A program made the position numbers and the translations under genes. From Candidatus Peribacteria bacterium RIFOXYB1_FULL_54_35 (GTDB lineage Bacteria; Patescibacteriota; Gracilibacteria; Peribacterales; Peribacteraceae), in contig MFYJ01000002.1 in NCBI GenBank assembly GCA_001787755.1, positions 1 through 59,345 on the forward strand: a DNA stretch of 59,345 bases, read 5' to 3'. Numbering within the stretch: the stretch's first letter is position 1; the number at the start of each line of letters is the position of its first letter. Positions 22,077-30,068 of the stretch are shown here, piece after piece. The notes beneath the pieces are model-generated. The model was not told where the DNA came from. It saw only the letters and a program-made list of their open reading frames with translations, and ran no database searches.

Positions 22077-24518
22077 ATCGGTTTTTGGCTCGTCTGAGAC
22101 CACATCCTGGCGCCGGATGAGAATCTGATCTCCCCGTTTCACCTCGTTCCTCAGCAGGTACTCCGCGAGGAAGTTCTCGATCATGTCGAGGATGACGCGG
22201 CGCATCTCCCGCGCTCCAAACTCTATGGAGTACCCCTCCTTCACGATTTCCACCACCACATCCTCCTCCACTCTCACGATATATCCCTTCTTCTCCTCGA
22301 TCTCCTTCACGATGTCCTGGAGCATGATGAGCGCAACTTTGATTGCTTCCTGGATGGAGAGCGGGTAGTAGAGGATGATTTCGTCGAAGCGGTTCACGAA
22401 CTCCGGTGAGAAGATCTTCTCCTTGAGAATGGTATCCATGAGCGCCGTCTTAAATTCTTCCTTGGTCTTGCCCTGGTTGCTCTTGATGAAATCACGGATG
22501 AAGAGGGCACCAGCATTGGAGGTGGCAATGATGATGGTGTTGCGGAAGTCTGTGGTGACTCCCCGGCTGTCCGTGAGCTTCCCTTCATCGAGAATCTGCA
22601 GGAACAGGTTGAGCACCTTCTGGTGCGCTTTCTCGATCTCATCGAGCAGGATGAGAGCGAACGGCCTGTCCTGCACCTGCTTGGTGAGGAACCCCTCCGA
22701 CTTCTCGCTGGGATTCGGATCACCGATGACGCCGAACACCGAATCCTCGTTGCTGTACTCGTTCATGTCCAGGCGAATGAGCGCATCGGTGCTCCCGAAG
22801 TACTCGCGCGCAAGCACCTTGGCCGTGTGCGTCTTCCCCACACCCGTCGGCCCGAGGAAGAGGAACGTGCCGAGCGGACGCTTGCCTGCGTTGATGTCGA
22901 GCCGGGCGCGCTTGAGTGTGCTCACGAGCGACTCCACGGATTTATCCTGCCCCATGATGTTTGATTTGAGTGCGTCTTCCAGGCGCAGGAGCTTCTGCTT
23001 CTCGTCACCGGAAATTTCGGTCACATCCATGTGTGCCTTCAGCGAAACCGCCCTGCGGATGTGCCCATCTCCCACGTACTTCCTGTGATCGTCGCGCGCG
23101 GCAATCACTGCGTCATCCAGCACTGCCCTCGCCTTGCCCGGCATCGCTCCTTTCCCAATGAACCGCTTGGAGAGCGCCATGAGCGACTTGAACGCGCGGT
23201 ATGTCACATGCACCTTGTACTTCCTCTCCAGCTCAAAGTACCGCATCATGAGCACAGCTATTGTCTCATCATCCGTTGTGTCGCTGAGGTACACCTTCTC
23301 AAACAGACCATCGAGCACCGGATCCGTCTTCACGAAGTTGTGGTAATCCTCCCCAACGGCGATGGCGAACATGGAAACCTTGTTTGATTCGAGGAACTTC
23401 GTGAAAACATTGCGCAGATTCGTATCCTTCGACCGCAGGATGAGCGCAATGTTCTCAATGATGAGGAGCACTTTCCCCGCTTTCTCGCCCTTCTTCAGCG
23501 CACGGAGCAGCACCTCGTCCGGCTTGCTGAACCCGGACATGAGTTCCTCCGTCTTAAGGACGAGCTGCCGTGTGAGCGGGAGGCCCTTCTCCAGCTCCTG
23601 CTTGCGCAGCAAATACCCCACATTCTGCACAAGCGTCCGCTTGCCAGCCCCTACGGAACCCACCACGAGCATGTTGCGCTGGCTCGCACGCGAGAGCACC
23701 TGCACCGCAATCTCTATCTCCTTCTCGTGCACAAGCACGCCGCGGTGCTCCCCTTCCCACACCACGTAACCGCTGACGTCCCGGGTGATCATGTCGAGAT
23801 CGTTGGTGTACCCCTGGACCCATGAGCGCCCGATGGTCCCGAGGGAACGCACGAGGCGGTGGGGATGGAACAGCCATTCCCTCTGCGAGATTTTCTCGTG
23901 GAATCCCTCCCACTTCAGAATGGTGCGCACGTCATCCAGCGACACGTCGCACTCGTTCAGGAACTCTTTGAACACTCCCCCCCGCTTAAAGAACGCGAAC
24001 AGGATGGCATTGGAATCCACGCGTTTCTCCCCCAGTTCCTTCGCACATTCCACTGCTTCACCAATGAAGAGGAGCACGTCATCCCGCTTTGAAACCCCCT
24101 CCATGCAACGCTGCAGGAACTCCTTCTGCTCCTTCCCGAGCTGGCGCAGGATGAAGAGACCCCTCTTTGTCCCCGATGCCGCAAGGAGCAGCTTCGGGAG
24201 CGTGACATTGCCGCGGTTCCGCAAGCGCCGCACCACGGCAAACGTGATATAGCACCCAAGGTTGTTCTTTGAGATCACGGGTTCCTCGTCATGCTCGAGC
24301 TTCCGCCGGATGAAGAGGTTCACCACGTACAGCCCGAAGAACAGCAACGCAGTGATGAACGCGACGACAATATAGTCCCCGGTCGCGGTGGATCTGAGCC
24401 AGAAAGGCGCCAGAGCCAGCACGTAGACCAGTAGCGAGACCGGGCTCAAGAACATGTTCTTCAGCGCGAGCGCAGCAAAGGCGCGTGTGGGCCAGAGATC
24501 GAAACGGAGAGAGGGCAT
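22065..24518 (-). CDS. Membrane-anchored Clp/Hsp100-like AAA+ ATPase
   Basis: An 817-residue protein. Two membrane helices (about 25-70) are followed by a ClpC-like helical N-domain region (about 85-225) and two AAA+ modules. Module 1 has Walker A GSVGAGKRTL (about 287-296), but its Walker B reads KVLLIIENI, with Asn after Glu, so hydrolysis may be reduced. Module 2 has GPTGVGKTHTAK (about 556), ALILLDEIEKAH, the sensor ATSNAG and the C-terminal arginine region EFVNRFDEIILY. Membrane anchoring is unusual for ClpB/ClpC; it could extract or remodel membrane or exported proteins. Its ATG follows the partner's TAA with no gap, showing co-translation. Confidence 0.85.
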   Translation of the reverse strand: MPSLRFDLWPTRAFAALALKNMFLSPVSLLVYVLALAPFWLRSTATGDYIVVAFITALLFFGLYVVNLFIRRKLEHDEEPVISKNNLGCYITFAVVRRLRNRGNVTLPKLLLAASGTKRGLFILRQLGKEQKEFLQRCMEGVSKRDDVLLFIGEAVECAKELGEKRVDSNAILFAFFKRGGVFKEFLNECDVSLDDVRTILKWEGFHEKISQREWLFHPHRLVRSLGTIGRSWVQGYTNDLDMITRDVSGYVVWEGEHRGVLVHEKEIEIAVQVLSRASQRNMLVVGSVGAGKRTLVQNVGYLLRKQELEKGLPLTRQLVLKTEELMSGFSKPDEVLLRALKKGEKAGKVLLIIENIALILRSKDTNLRNVFTKFLESNKVSMFAIAVGEDYHNFVKTDPVLDGLFEKVYLSDTTDDETIAVLMMRYFELERKYKVHVTYRAFKSLMALSKRFIGKGAMPGKARAVLDDAVIAARDDHRKYVGDGHIRRAVSLKAHMDVTEISGDEKQKLLRLEDALKSNIMGQDKSVESLVSTLKRARLDINAGKRPLGTFLFLGPTGVGKTHTAKVLAREYFGSTDALIRLDMNEYSNEDSVFGVIGDPNPSEKSEGFLTKQVQDRPFALILLDEIEKAHQKVLNLFLQILDEGKLTDSRGVTTDFRNTIIIATSNAGALFIRDFIKSNQGKTKEEFKTALMDTILKEKIFSPEFVNRFDEIILYYPLSIQEAIKVALIMLQDIVKEIEEKKGYIVRVEEDVVVEIVKEGYSIEFGAREMRRVILDMIENFLAEYLLRNEVKRGDQILIRRQDVVSDEPKTDSRL

Positions 24519-24935
24519 TTAGAGACTTGTGCTCGTGAGATATGCAATCCCGGCGATGAGTATCCCGGGGTAGAAGAACCAGAGAATGATGTACGCCAAA
24601 AAACCGACGAAGAGAGCAACCTGCATGGCAAGCCCTATCGCCAGCGTCACGATGCGGAACAGGAAACCGATCACTCTGGAAGTGATGTTGAGCGTGAGTG
24701 ACTGGGCAAACTCCCCGAGGTTAAACCCGCCGGAAGGGTACTCGTCCCGGATGCTCTTCCAGGGGCTGATGAGCGTGAGGAGCAGGAACTTGATCGAGAC
24801 GATTTCATGGAAAGCCCTGGCATACAGCATGTACGTCTTCACGATGTGCTTCGGTTCCTCAAAGAAGTACCACGGGAGGAATGAACCCAGGAAGAGGCCA
24901 GGAAGCAGCCAGATGACTTGGAGAGCTCCAATCAT
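24519..24935 (-). CDS. Small membrane partner of the Clp-like ATPase
   Basis: A 138-residue membrane protein. Hydrophobic segments are at about 3-24 and 95-135; between them is an amphipathic region (EEPKHIVKTYMLYARAFHEIVSIKFLLL, SPWKSIRDEYP). It is unknown to me as a family. It is first in the operon, its TAA directly abuts the ATG of the Clp-like ATPase, and TATACC lies 6 nt before its start, so it is probably leaderless. A joint membrane complex with the ATPase is inferred. Confidence 0.7.
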   Translation of the reverse strand: MIGALQVIWLLPGLFLGSFLPWYFFEEPKHIVKTYMLYARAFHEIVSIKFLLLTLISPWKSIRDEYPSGGFNLGEFAQSLTLNITSRVIGFLFRIVTLAIGLAMQVALFVGFLAYIILWFFYPGILIAGIAYLTSTSL

Positions 24936-24941
24936 TGTTTA

Positions 24942-24967
24942 GGTATAAAGTATCTCGAGATTATACC
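24942..24967. promoter_or_regulatory. Symmetric divergent promoter dyad
   Basis: GGTATAA (24942-24948) and TTATACC (24961-24967) are perfect inverted arms around AGTATCTCGAGA. Each arm supplies a TATACC -10-like hexamer, one towards the Clp operon and one towards tmk. It may be a bidirectional promoter with an operator in its centre. Confidence 0.5.
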
Positions 24968-24994
24968 ATTTTTCCTGTAGGATTTGAACCCAAT

Positions 24995-25612
24995 ATGGCT
25001 GGCAGCTTCATTGTCTTCGAAGGCCCGGATGGCGGCGGGACCACTCGCCAGAGCCAAATGCTGGCCGATCGCCTGCGTGCGGAGGGCCACGATGTCCTCC
25101 TCACCTCGGAACCGACGGATGGGCTTATTGGACGCGAAATCCGCGCCCTGCTGCGTTCCGAGGCCATGCCGCCGGCAGATGCCATGCAGCTGCTCTTCAC
25201 GGCAGACCGGGCGCAGCACGTCCGGGATGTCATTGAACCGGCCCTGAGAGAAGGCAAAATCGTCATTTCCGACCGGTATGCCCTCTCTACGTTCATCTAC
25301 GGGAAAGCGCTCGGGCTGGACGAAGAGTGGCTCAGAGACCTCAATCGTACGTTCCCCACTCCTGATTTCACGATCATCACACTTCCCCCTCTCGCAGTCT
25401 GCCTCGACCGGATCGGGAAGAGAGAGAGTACCGACCAGTATGAAAATGCACTCTTCCAGAAGCACATCTACGAGGGGTACCGCACCGTAGAAGAACCCAC
25501 AACCATCTTCATCGACACATCCGCCGACAAAGACGCAGTGGCAGACATCGTCTGGCAAAAAGTACAGGAGCACTTCGGGCCTATTTCACGGGAGAGTATT
25601 GCGAAGCTGTAG
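24995..25612 (+). CDS. tmk: Thymidylate kinase
   Basis: A 205-residue dTMP kinase, phosphorylating dTMP to dTDP with ATP. Seen are FEGPDGGGTTRQSQ (P-loop), TSEPTDGLIGREIRALL, LLFTADRAQHV, the DRY motif VISDRYALSTFIYG and a C-terminal FIDTSADKD. The P-loop has Thr where Walker A normally has Lys (GGGTT instead of GxGKT), a variant known in part of the family. ATG 24995 is chosen because the homologous region starts MAGSFIVFEG. It works downstream of dUMP supply, compare the dCMP deaminase at 53037. It is followed by a purine/pyrimidine inverted repeat and folD. Confidence 0.88.
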   Translation: MAGSFIVFEGPDGGGTTRQSQMLADRLRAEGHDVLLTSEPTDGLIGREIRALLRSEAMPPADAMQLLFTADRAQHVRDVIEPALREGKIVISDRYALSTFIYGKALGLDEEWLRDLNRTFPTPDFTIITLPPLAVCLDRIGKRESTDQYENALFQKHIYEGYRTVEEPTTIFIDTSADKDAVADIVWQKVQEHFGPISRESIAKL

Positions 25613-25618
25613 AACCTT

Positions 25619-25735
25619 GATGAGGATTCAGAAGAAACAGAGGAAGAAGAGGAAACAGATGAAAGATACAGCAGAAAGAATGGGAGAATGGATCTCCTCT
25701 TACTCTTCTGTTTCGTCTGTTTCCTCAGTTTCCTC
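25619..25735. repeat. Purine/pyrimidine inverted repeat between tmk and folD
   Basis: The first half is purine-only runs such as GAAGAAACAGAGGAAGAAG and GAGGAAACAGATGAAAG; the second half is its approximate complement (CTCCTCTTACTCTTCTG, TTTCGTCTGTTTCCTC). Arms are about 45 nt. A relative with the same AGAAACAGAGGAA word lies at 41534-41600 between carB and greA. Confidence 0.55.
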
Positions 25736-25747
25736 TATACTACAACC

Positions 25748-26599
25748 ATGTCCTTCACCCTCCTCGACGGCCGGAAAGCAGCAGACGCCCTGCTTGCATC
25801 CCTCAAGCCGAAAGTGCAGAAGCTCGATCCCAAGCTCGTCGTCATCCAGGTGGGTGATGATCCTGCCAGCGCAAGTTACATCACGCAGAAACTGAGGAGC
25901 TGTGAGAGTATCGGGATGCGCAGCGAGCACAAACATCTCCCGGCGGACACAGATCTTCCTGTGCTGATGACACTGATTGATGATCTAAACGCTGATGCCG
26001 ACGTTACAGGATTCCTCGTGCAGCTTCCGCTGCCGGAGCACCTGCAGAAGCATGTTCCCCAAATCATCCGGCAGATCGACCCCAAGAAAGACATAGACGG
26101 GTTCTGCGCCTACAACCTCGGCAAGATGTTCCTCTCCACGGAGTTCGAGCACCTTCCTCCGGCTACACCGTCGGGAGTGATCGCGTTGCTGGACCATTAC
26201 CACATTCAGATTGAGGGGAAAGACGCTGTCGTCGTCGGTCACAGCAACACGGTCGGAAAACCGCTCAGCATCATGCTGCTGAATAGAAATGCGACTGTCA
26301 CGACGTGCCACATCTACACCAAAAACCTCGCGAGGCATACGCGTGAAGCAGATATCCTCGCTGTTGCGGTCGGAAAACCCGGCCTCATCACGGCAGACAT
26401 GGTGAAGGAAGGCGCTGTCGTCGTAGATATCGGCATTACCCGCACGAAAGACGGACTCAGAGGAGACACAGATTTCGATGCGCTGAAAGAGAAAGTTTCC
26501 GCCATCAGCCCGGTGCCCGGCGGTGTGGGACCCATGACCGTGGCAAGCCTCCTGCAGAATTGTGTGCGTGCAAAAGAACGGCAACTTGAAGCGGCGTAG
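25748..26599 (+). CDS. folD: FolD: methylene-THF dehydrogenase / methenyl-THF cyclohydrolase
   Basis: A 283-residue bifunctional folate enzyme supplying formyl-THF for purines. Seen are VGDDPASASYITQK (catalytic Lys), VQLPLPEHL, the PKKDIDGF motif, ATPSGVIALL, the cofactor loop VVGHSNTVGKPLSIML, ADILAVAVGKPG and PVPGGVGPMTVA. ATG 25748 has a TATACT -10 only 6 nt upstream (25736-25741), so the message is probably leaderless. Purine genes purF and purD follow. Confidence 0.96.
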   Translation: MSFTLLDGRKAADALLASLKPKVQKLDPKLVVIQVGDDPASASYITQKLRSCESIGMRSEHKHLPADTDLPVLMTLIDDLNADADVTGFLVQLPLPEHLQKHVPQIIRQIDPKKDIDGFCAYNLGKMFLSTEFEHLPPATPSGVIALLDHYHIQIEGKDAVVVGHSNTVGKPLSIMLLNRNATVTTCHIYTKNLARHTREADILAVAVGKPGLITADMVKEGAVVVDIGITRTKDGLRGDTDFDALKEKVSAISPVPGGVGPMTVASLLQNCVRAKERQLEAA

Positions 26600-26722
26600 C
26601 TTGCGTTTCAGCAAGACATCTCTACAATGCTTCCATGAACAGTCATGATACGGACAAGACGGCTGCCTCACGCACCCTCTTGGCGTATTTTAGCGTGCAT
26701 CACTCACCTGCCCAACCGTAGC

Positions 26723-28231
26723 ATGTGCGGGATTATTGCAGTTTCCGGCTTCCAGGACGTCATTCAGGACCTCTACGACGGTCTCATACTACTCCAGCAC
26801 CGGGGGCAGGATGCCGCCGGCATCATGACGTACAACAACCAGTTTCACCTCAAGAAAGCGAACGGCATGGTGCGTGATGTCTTCCATATCAAATCCCTCG
26901 CAAGACTGCGCGGTCCTATGGGCATCGGGCACGTGCGCTACCCCACTGCCGGATGTTCCAGCGAATTCGAAGCACAACCATTCTTCGTGAATACCCCCTT
27001 CGGCATCGCACTCGCGCACAACGGAAACCTCACGAACGCCGCGGCACTCGCAAAAGAACTGCTTGAGAAAGACTACCGCCACCTCAATACCAATTCCGAC
27101 TCAGAAGTGCTCCTCAACATGTTCTCAGTCGCACTCCGCAATACCAAACCGCAGAAGCTCACTCCGGAACACGTGTTCAAAGCAGTCCGTACGGTGTTTC
27201 GCAAGTGCACCGGCGCATACTCCGCCGTCGCACTCATTGGCGGCCACGGGATTGTCGGATTCCGTGACCCGTATGGTATCCGGCCGCTTCAGCTCGGGAA
27301 ACGCAAATATGGCATGAAGGAGGAGTACATTATCGCTTCGGAGAACACGGCATTCAGGGCACTGGACTTCGAATTCGTCCGGGACATCGAACCGGGAGAG
27401 GCTGTATTCATTGACCATAAGAACCGCCTCCACTCCTGCCAATGTCAGAAGAGCAAACTCAGCCCCTGCATTTTTGAGTGGGTCTACCTTGCAGCACCAG
27501 ATTCCATTCTGGATGGCGTGAGCGTCTACAAGGCCCGTCTCCGCATGGGTGAGGCGCTGGCCGAACAAATCAAGAAATCAGGCATCAAGATCGACTCTGT
27601 CATCCCCGTTCCGGATACGGGCCGTCCCATGGCAGCGGGACTCGCCGACAGGCTGAAAATCCGCTACCGGGAAGGCTTTGTAAAGAACCGCTACATCGGC
27701 CGCACGTTCATCATGCCAGGCCAGCAGCTCCGCAAGCGGAGCCTCCAATTCAAACTGCACCCCATTACGCTCGAATTCCGGAATAACCGGGTTCTCCTCG
27801 TCGACGACTCCATCGTCCGGGGAAACACCAGCAAGAAAATAGTGGAAATCTGCCGCGAAGCAGGAGCGAAGAAGGTGTACTTCGCCTCCGCATCACCACC
27901 CATCATCTCTCCGGACCCCTACGGTATAGACCTCCCGACAACAGAGGAACTCATAGCGGCGAACCAGAGCATCGAGGAAATCCGGAAGTACATCGGAGCC
28001 GACGGCCTCTTCTACAACACCATCGACGCCATTCGTACTGCAGTCCGGGTAGGAAACAGAAACATCAAACAATTCAGTGACGGCTGCTTCACTAAAAAAT
28101 ACCCCACGCCGGAAGTCACCCCACACTTGCTCCATTCCCTCGGCTGTGGACGGAACAGAACACGCGATACCTACTCCAGTGAGGGCACGGACGAAGAGGG
28201 AGAAGGGTACAAAATGATGACATTGGTATAG
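26723..28231 (+). CDS. purF: Amidophosphoribosyltransferase
   Basis: A 502-residue PurF, first committed step of purine synthesis (PRPP plus glutamine to phosphoribosylamine). The start must be ATG 26723 because the mature protein begins MCGIIAV, with Cys2 as the N-terminal nucleophile of the glutaminase. QHRGQDAAGI, GIGHVRYPT, AHNGNLTN and GFRDPYGIRPL follow. The PRPP site is VLLVDDSIVRGNTSKKI. CQCQKSKLSPCIFEWVY is the usual position of a protein-bound metal or Fe-S cluster, and a Cys pair is present. The C-terminal 30 residues are low-complexity. A terminator follows at 28265. Confidence 0.96.
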   Translation: MCGIIAVSGFQDVIQDLYDGLILLQHRGQDAAGIMTYNNQFHLKKANGMVRDVFHIKSLARLRGPMGIGHVRYPTAGCSSEFEAQPFFVNTPFGIALAHNGNLTNAAALAKELLEKDYRHLNTNSDSEVLLNMFSVALRNTKPQKLTPEHVFKAVRTVFRKCTGAYSAVALIGGHGIVGFRDPYGIRPLQLGKRKYGMKEEYIIASENTAFRALDFEFVRDIEPGEAVFIDHKNRLHSCQCQKSKLSPCIFEWVYLAAPDSILDGVSVYKARLRMGEALAEQIKKSGIKIDSVIPVPDTGRPMAAGLADRLKIRYREGFVKNRYIGRTFIMPGQQLRKRSLQFKLHPITLEFRNNRVLLVDDSIVRGNTSKKIVEICREAGAKKVYFASASPPIISPDPYGIDLPTTEELIAANQSIEEIRKYIGADGLFYNTIDAIRTAVRVGNRNIKQFSDGCFTKKYPTPEVTPHLLHSLGCGRNRTRDTYSSEGTDEEGEGYKMMTLV

Positions 28232-28264
28232 GACAGTACTCGTTCCTCGGTATGCACCTGGAAC

Positions 28265-28294
28265 GCTGCATGATATCATGCAGCCGTTTTCGTC
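28265..28294 (+). terminator. Perfect 20-bp palindrome ending in TTTT after purF
   Basis: GCTGCATGAT followed directly by its complement ATCATGCAGC, then CGTTTTCG. It fits an intrinsic terminator with a tight loop, 34 nt after the purF stop codon. Confidence 0.6.
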
Positions 28295-28307
28295 TCCCTT
28301 CTCTGCC

Positions 28308-28694
28308 ATGAATATTCCCTTATTCAGCAGATATACCGGCTGGACTCTGATTACCATCGGAGTTGCAGGGTTCTTCACGGGGAGCACTCTCCTCTACTTT
28401 CGTGTCAGCGACGCACTCAATATCTTTTACATCACAACAGGTATTCTCGCAGTCATCGCCGGTACCGGGAGAGGTTTCCCCTTCCTGCTGACTGTCCTTG
28501 GCAGTGTGTACGCTCTTGTAGCAGCCATCGGCCTTATTCGTTCCGGCGATCTCTTCGGCTTTGCCGAAGTGAATACCGCAAATCACCTCCTCTTCATTCT
28601 TGTCGCCGCCGGATGCCTCTTTTTCGGCACCACTCCTAAAAAAAGAAAGGATGCACTGCCGCCCTTTCCTTCAGAACCTCCACCAGCGCAGTAG
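28308..28694 (+). CDS. Small four-helix membrane protein (DUF4383-like)
   Basis: A 128-residue protein (from ATG 28308) with four membrane segments: YTGWTLITIGVAGFFTG, FYITTGILAVIAGTG, PFLLTVLGSVYALVAAIG and NHLLFILVAAGCLFFG. It ends in a Lys/Pro tail. The layout and VNTANHLLF resemble the DUF4383 group. It lies between purF and purD but has no evident metabolic role. Confidence 0.6.
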   Translation: MNIPLFSRYTGWTLITIGVAGFFTGSTLLYFRVSDALNIFYITTGILAVIAGTGRGFPFLLTVLGSVYALVAAIGLIRSGDLFGFAEVNTANHLLFILVAAGCLFFGTTPKKRKDALPPFPSEPPPAQ

Positions 28695-28727
28695 CCGTGA
28701 GAGGATAAGGTATGCTACGTTCTCCCC

Positions 28728-30059
28728 ATGAAGATTCTCCTCATCACCAGCAGCGCGCGCGGCCACGCCATCGCAGATGCACTCTCTCGGAGCAGGCACC
28801 AACCCGACATCATCTCTCTGTGCCCAAGCAGGAACCCGGGCATCCGCAGGCTCGCATCTGCACAGCACGTCATGAACATCATGGACTTCCCTTCTGTGCT
28901 GGAGATTGCACGCAGTACGCGGCCGGACTTCGCCTTCATTGGCCCGGATGATCCCATAGGAGCAGGGTTGGCTGACGCACTGGAGGAGGCCGGTATCCCC
29001 ACTGTTGCCCCGAAGAAATCACTCGCACGCATCGAGGCGAGCAAAGGATTCACACGGGAGCTCCTCGCGGAGTTCGGCATAGATGCATCACCTAAGTTTT
29101 CCGTATTTACTAGGGCTGAACCTAAATTGCTGAATAAATATATTGTTCAGGAATTGGGTGGAGAATACGTCGTGAAATACGATGCGCTCAAAGGAGGGAA
29201 AGGCGTGAAGCTCAGCGGCGAGCACTTGGCAACAGTGGAAGAGGGAATTGCCTACGCTCTTGAGTGCATAGAAGAGTGCGGGCAGGTCGTGCTGGAGGAG
29301 AAGCTCACTGGCGTAGAGTTCAGTCTCCTAAGCTTCGTCTCTGATCTGCAGGTTGTCGATATGCCAGCAGTGCAGGACCATAAGCGCGCATACGAGGGGG
29401 ATACCGGCCCGAATACGGGAGGAATGGGAACGTACAGTGACTGCAACCATTCGCTCCCCTTCCTCACGGAGGAAGACCTGAGCCGCGCAAAGGAAATAAA
29501 CCGTCTCACCGCGGAAGCGCTGATGAAGAAATGCGGGGAGGGATACTGCGGTATCCTCTACGGGGGTTTCATTGCGGTGAAAGACGGCGTGCGCCTCATA
29601 GAGTACAATGCACGATTTGGGGATCCTGAAGCCCTGAACATCCTTCCTCTCCTCTCCTCAGACTTCGTGGATATCTGCCAGGCAATGCTTTCCCGTGAAC
29701 TCGCGGAAGATCTCGTCACCTTCGATCACAAAGCCACTGTCTGTAAGTACATCACCCCGAAGGGGTACCCCGAGAACAAGGATCAACGGGGCCAGCCAGT
29801 GAAGTTCCCGAACATCCCAGAGAATGCCCGGCTCTTCTTCGGAGACATCTCAGAAACAGAAGACGGATCACTGCAGCTCGGCGGCTCCCGGACTGCAGGG
29901 ATCGTCGGCATAGGGAAAAACATTGCAGAAGCGGAGAAGATCACACAAAGCCTCTGTGAACAGGTGGAAGGGCCTGTGCGATTCCGCTCCGATATCGGGA
30001 CGGAAGCACTGGTGTCACAACGTAGTACAACGCTATCACGTATCCGCTCAGCCCGCTGA
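28728..30059 (+). CDS. purD: Phosphoribosylamine-glycine ligase
   Basis: A 443-residue ATP-grasp enzyme, second step of purine synthesis. It has an N-terminal MKILLITSSARGHAIADAL, PDFAFIGPDDPIGAGLADAL, ATP-grasp strand YVVKYDALKGGKGVKL, VLEEKLTGVEFSLLSFV, the signature DHKRAYEGDTGPNTGGMGTYS, YCGILYGGF and YNARFGDPEAL. Slightly longer than typical (about 425) and the N-terminal Gly motif GxGxREHA is altered (TSSARGHA). TATGCT lies 11 nt before ATG. Residues about 122-140 are coded by an AT-rich patch, unlike the rest. Confidence 0.95.
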   Translation: MKILLITSSARGHAIADALSRSRHQPDIISLCPSRNPGIRRLASAQHVMNIMDFPSVLEIARSTRPDFAFIGPDDPIGAGLADALEEAGIPTVAPKKSLARIEASKGFTRELLAEFGIDASPKFSVFTRAEPKLLNKYIVQELGGEYVVKYDALKGGKGVKLSGEHLATVEEGIAYALECIEECGQVVLEEKLTGVEFSLLSFVSDLQVVDMPAVQDHKRAYEGDTGPNTGGMGTYSDCNHSLPFLTEEDLSRAKEINRLTAEALMKKCGEGYCGILYGGFIAVKDGVRLIEYNARFGDPEALNILPLLSSDFVDICQAMLSRELAEDLVTFDHKATVCKYITPKGYPENKDQRGQPVKFPNIPENARLFFGDISETEDGSLQLGGSRTAGIVGIGKNIAEAEKITQSLCEQVEGPVRFRSDIGTEALVSQRSTTLSRIRSAR

Positions 30060-30068
30060 CATACGAAT

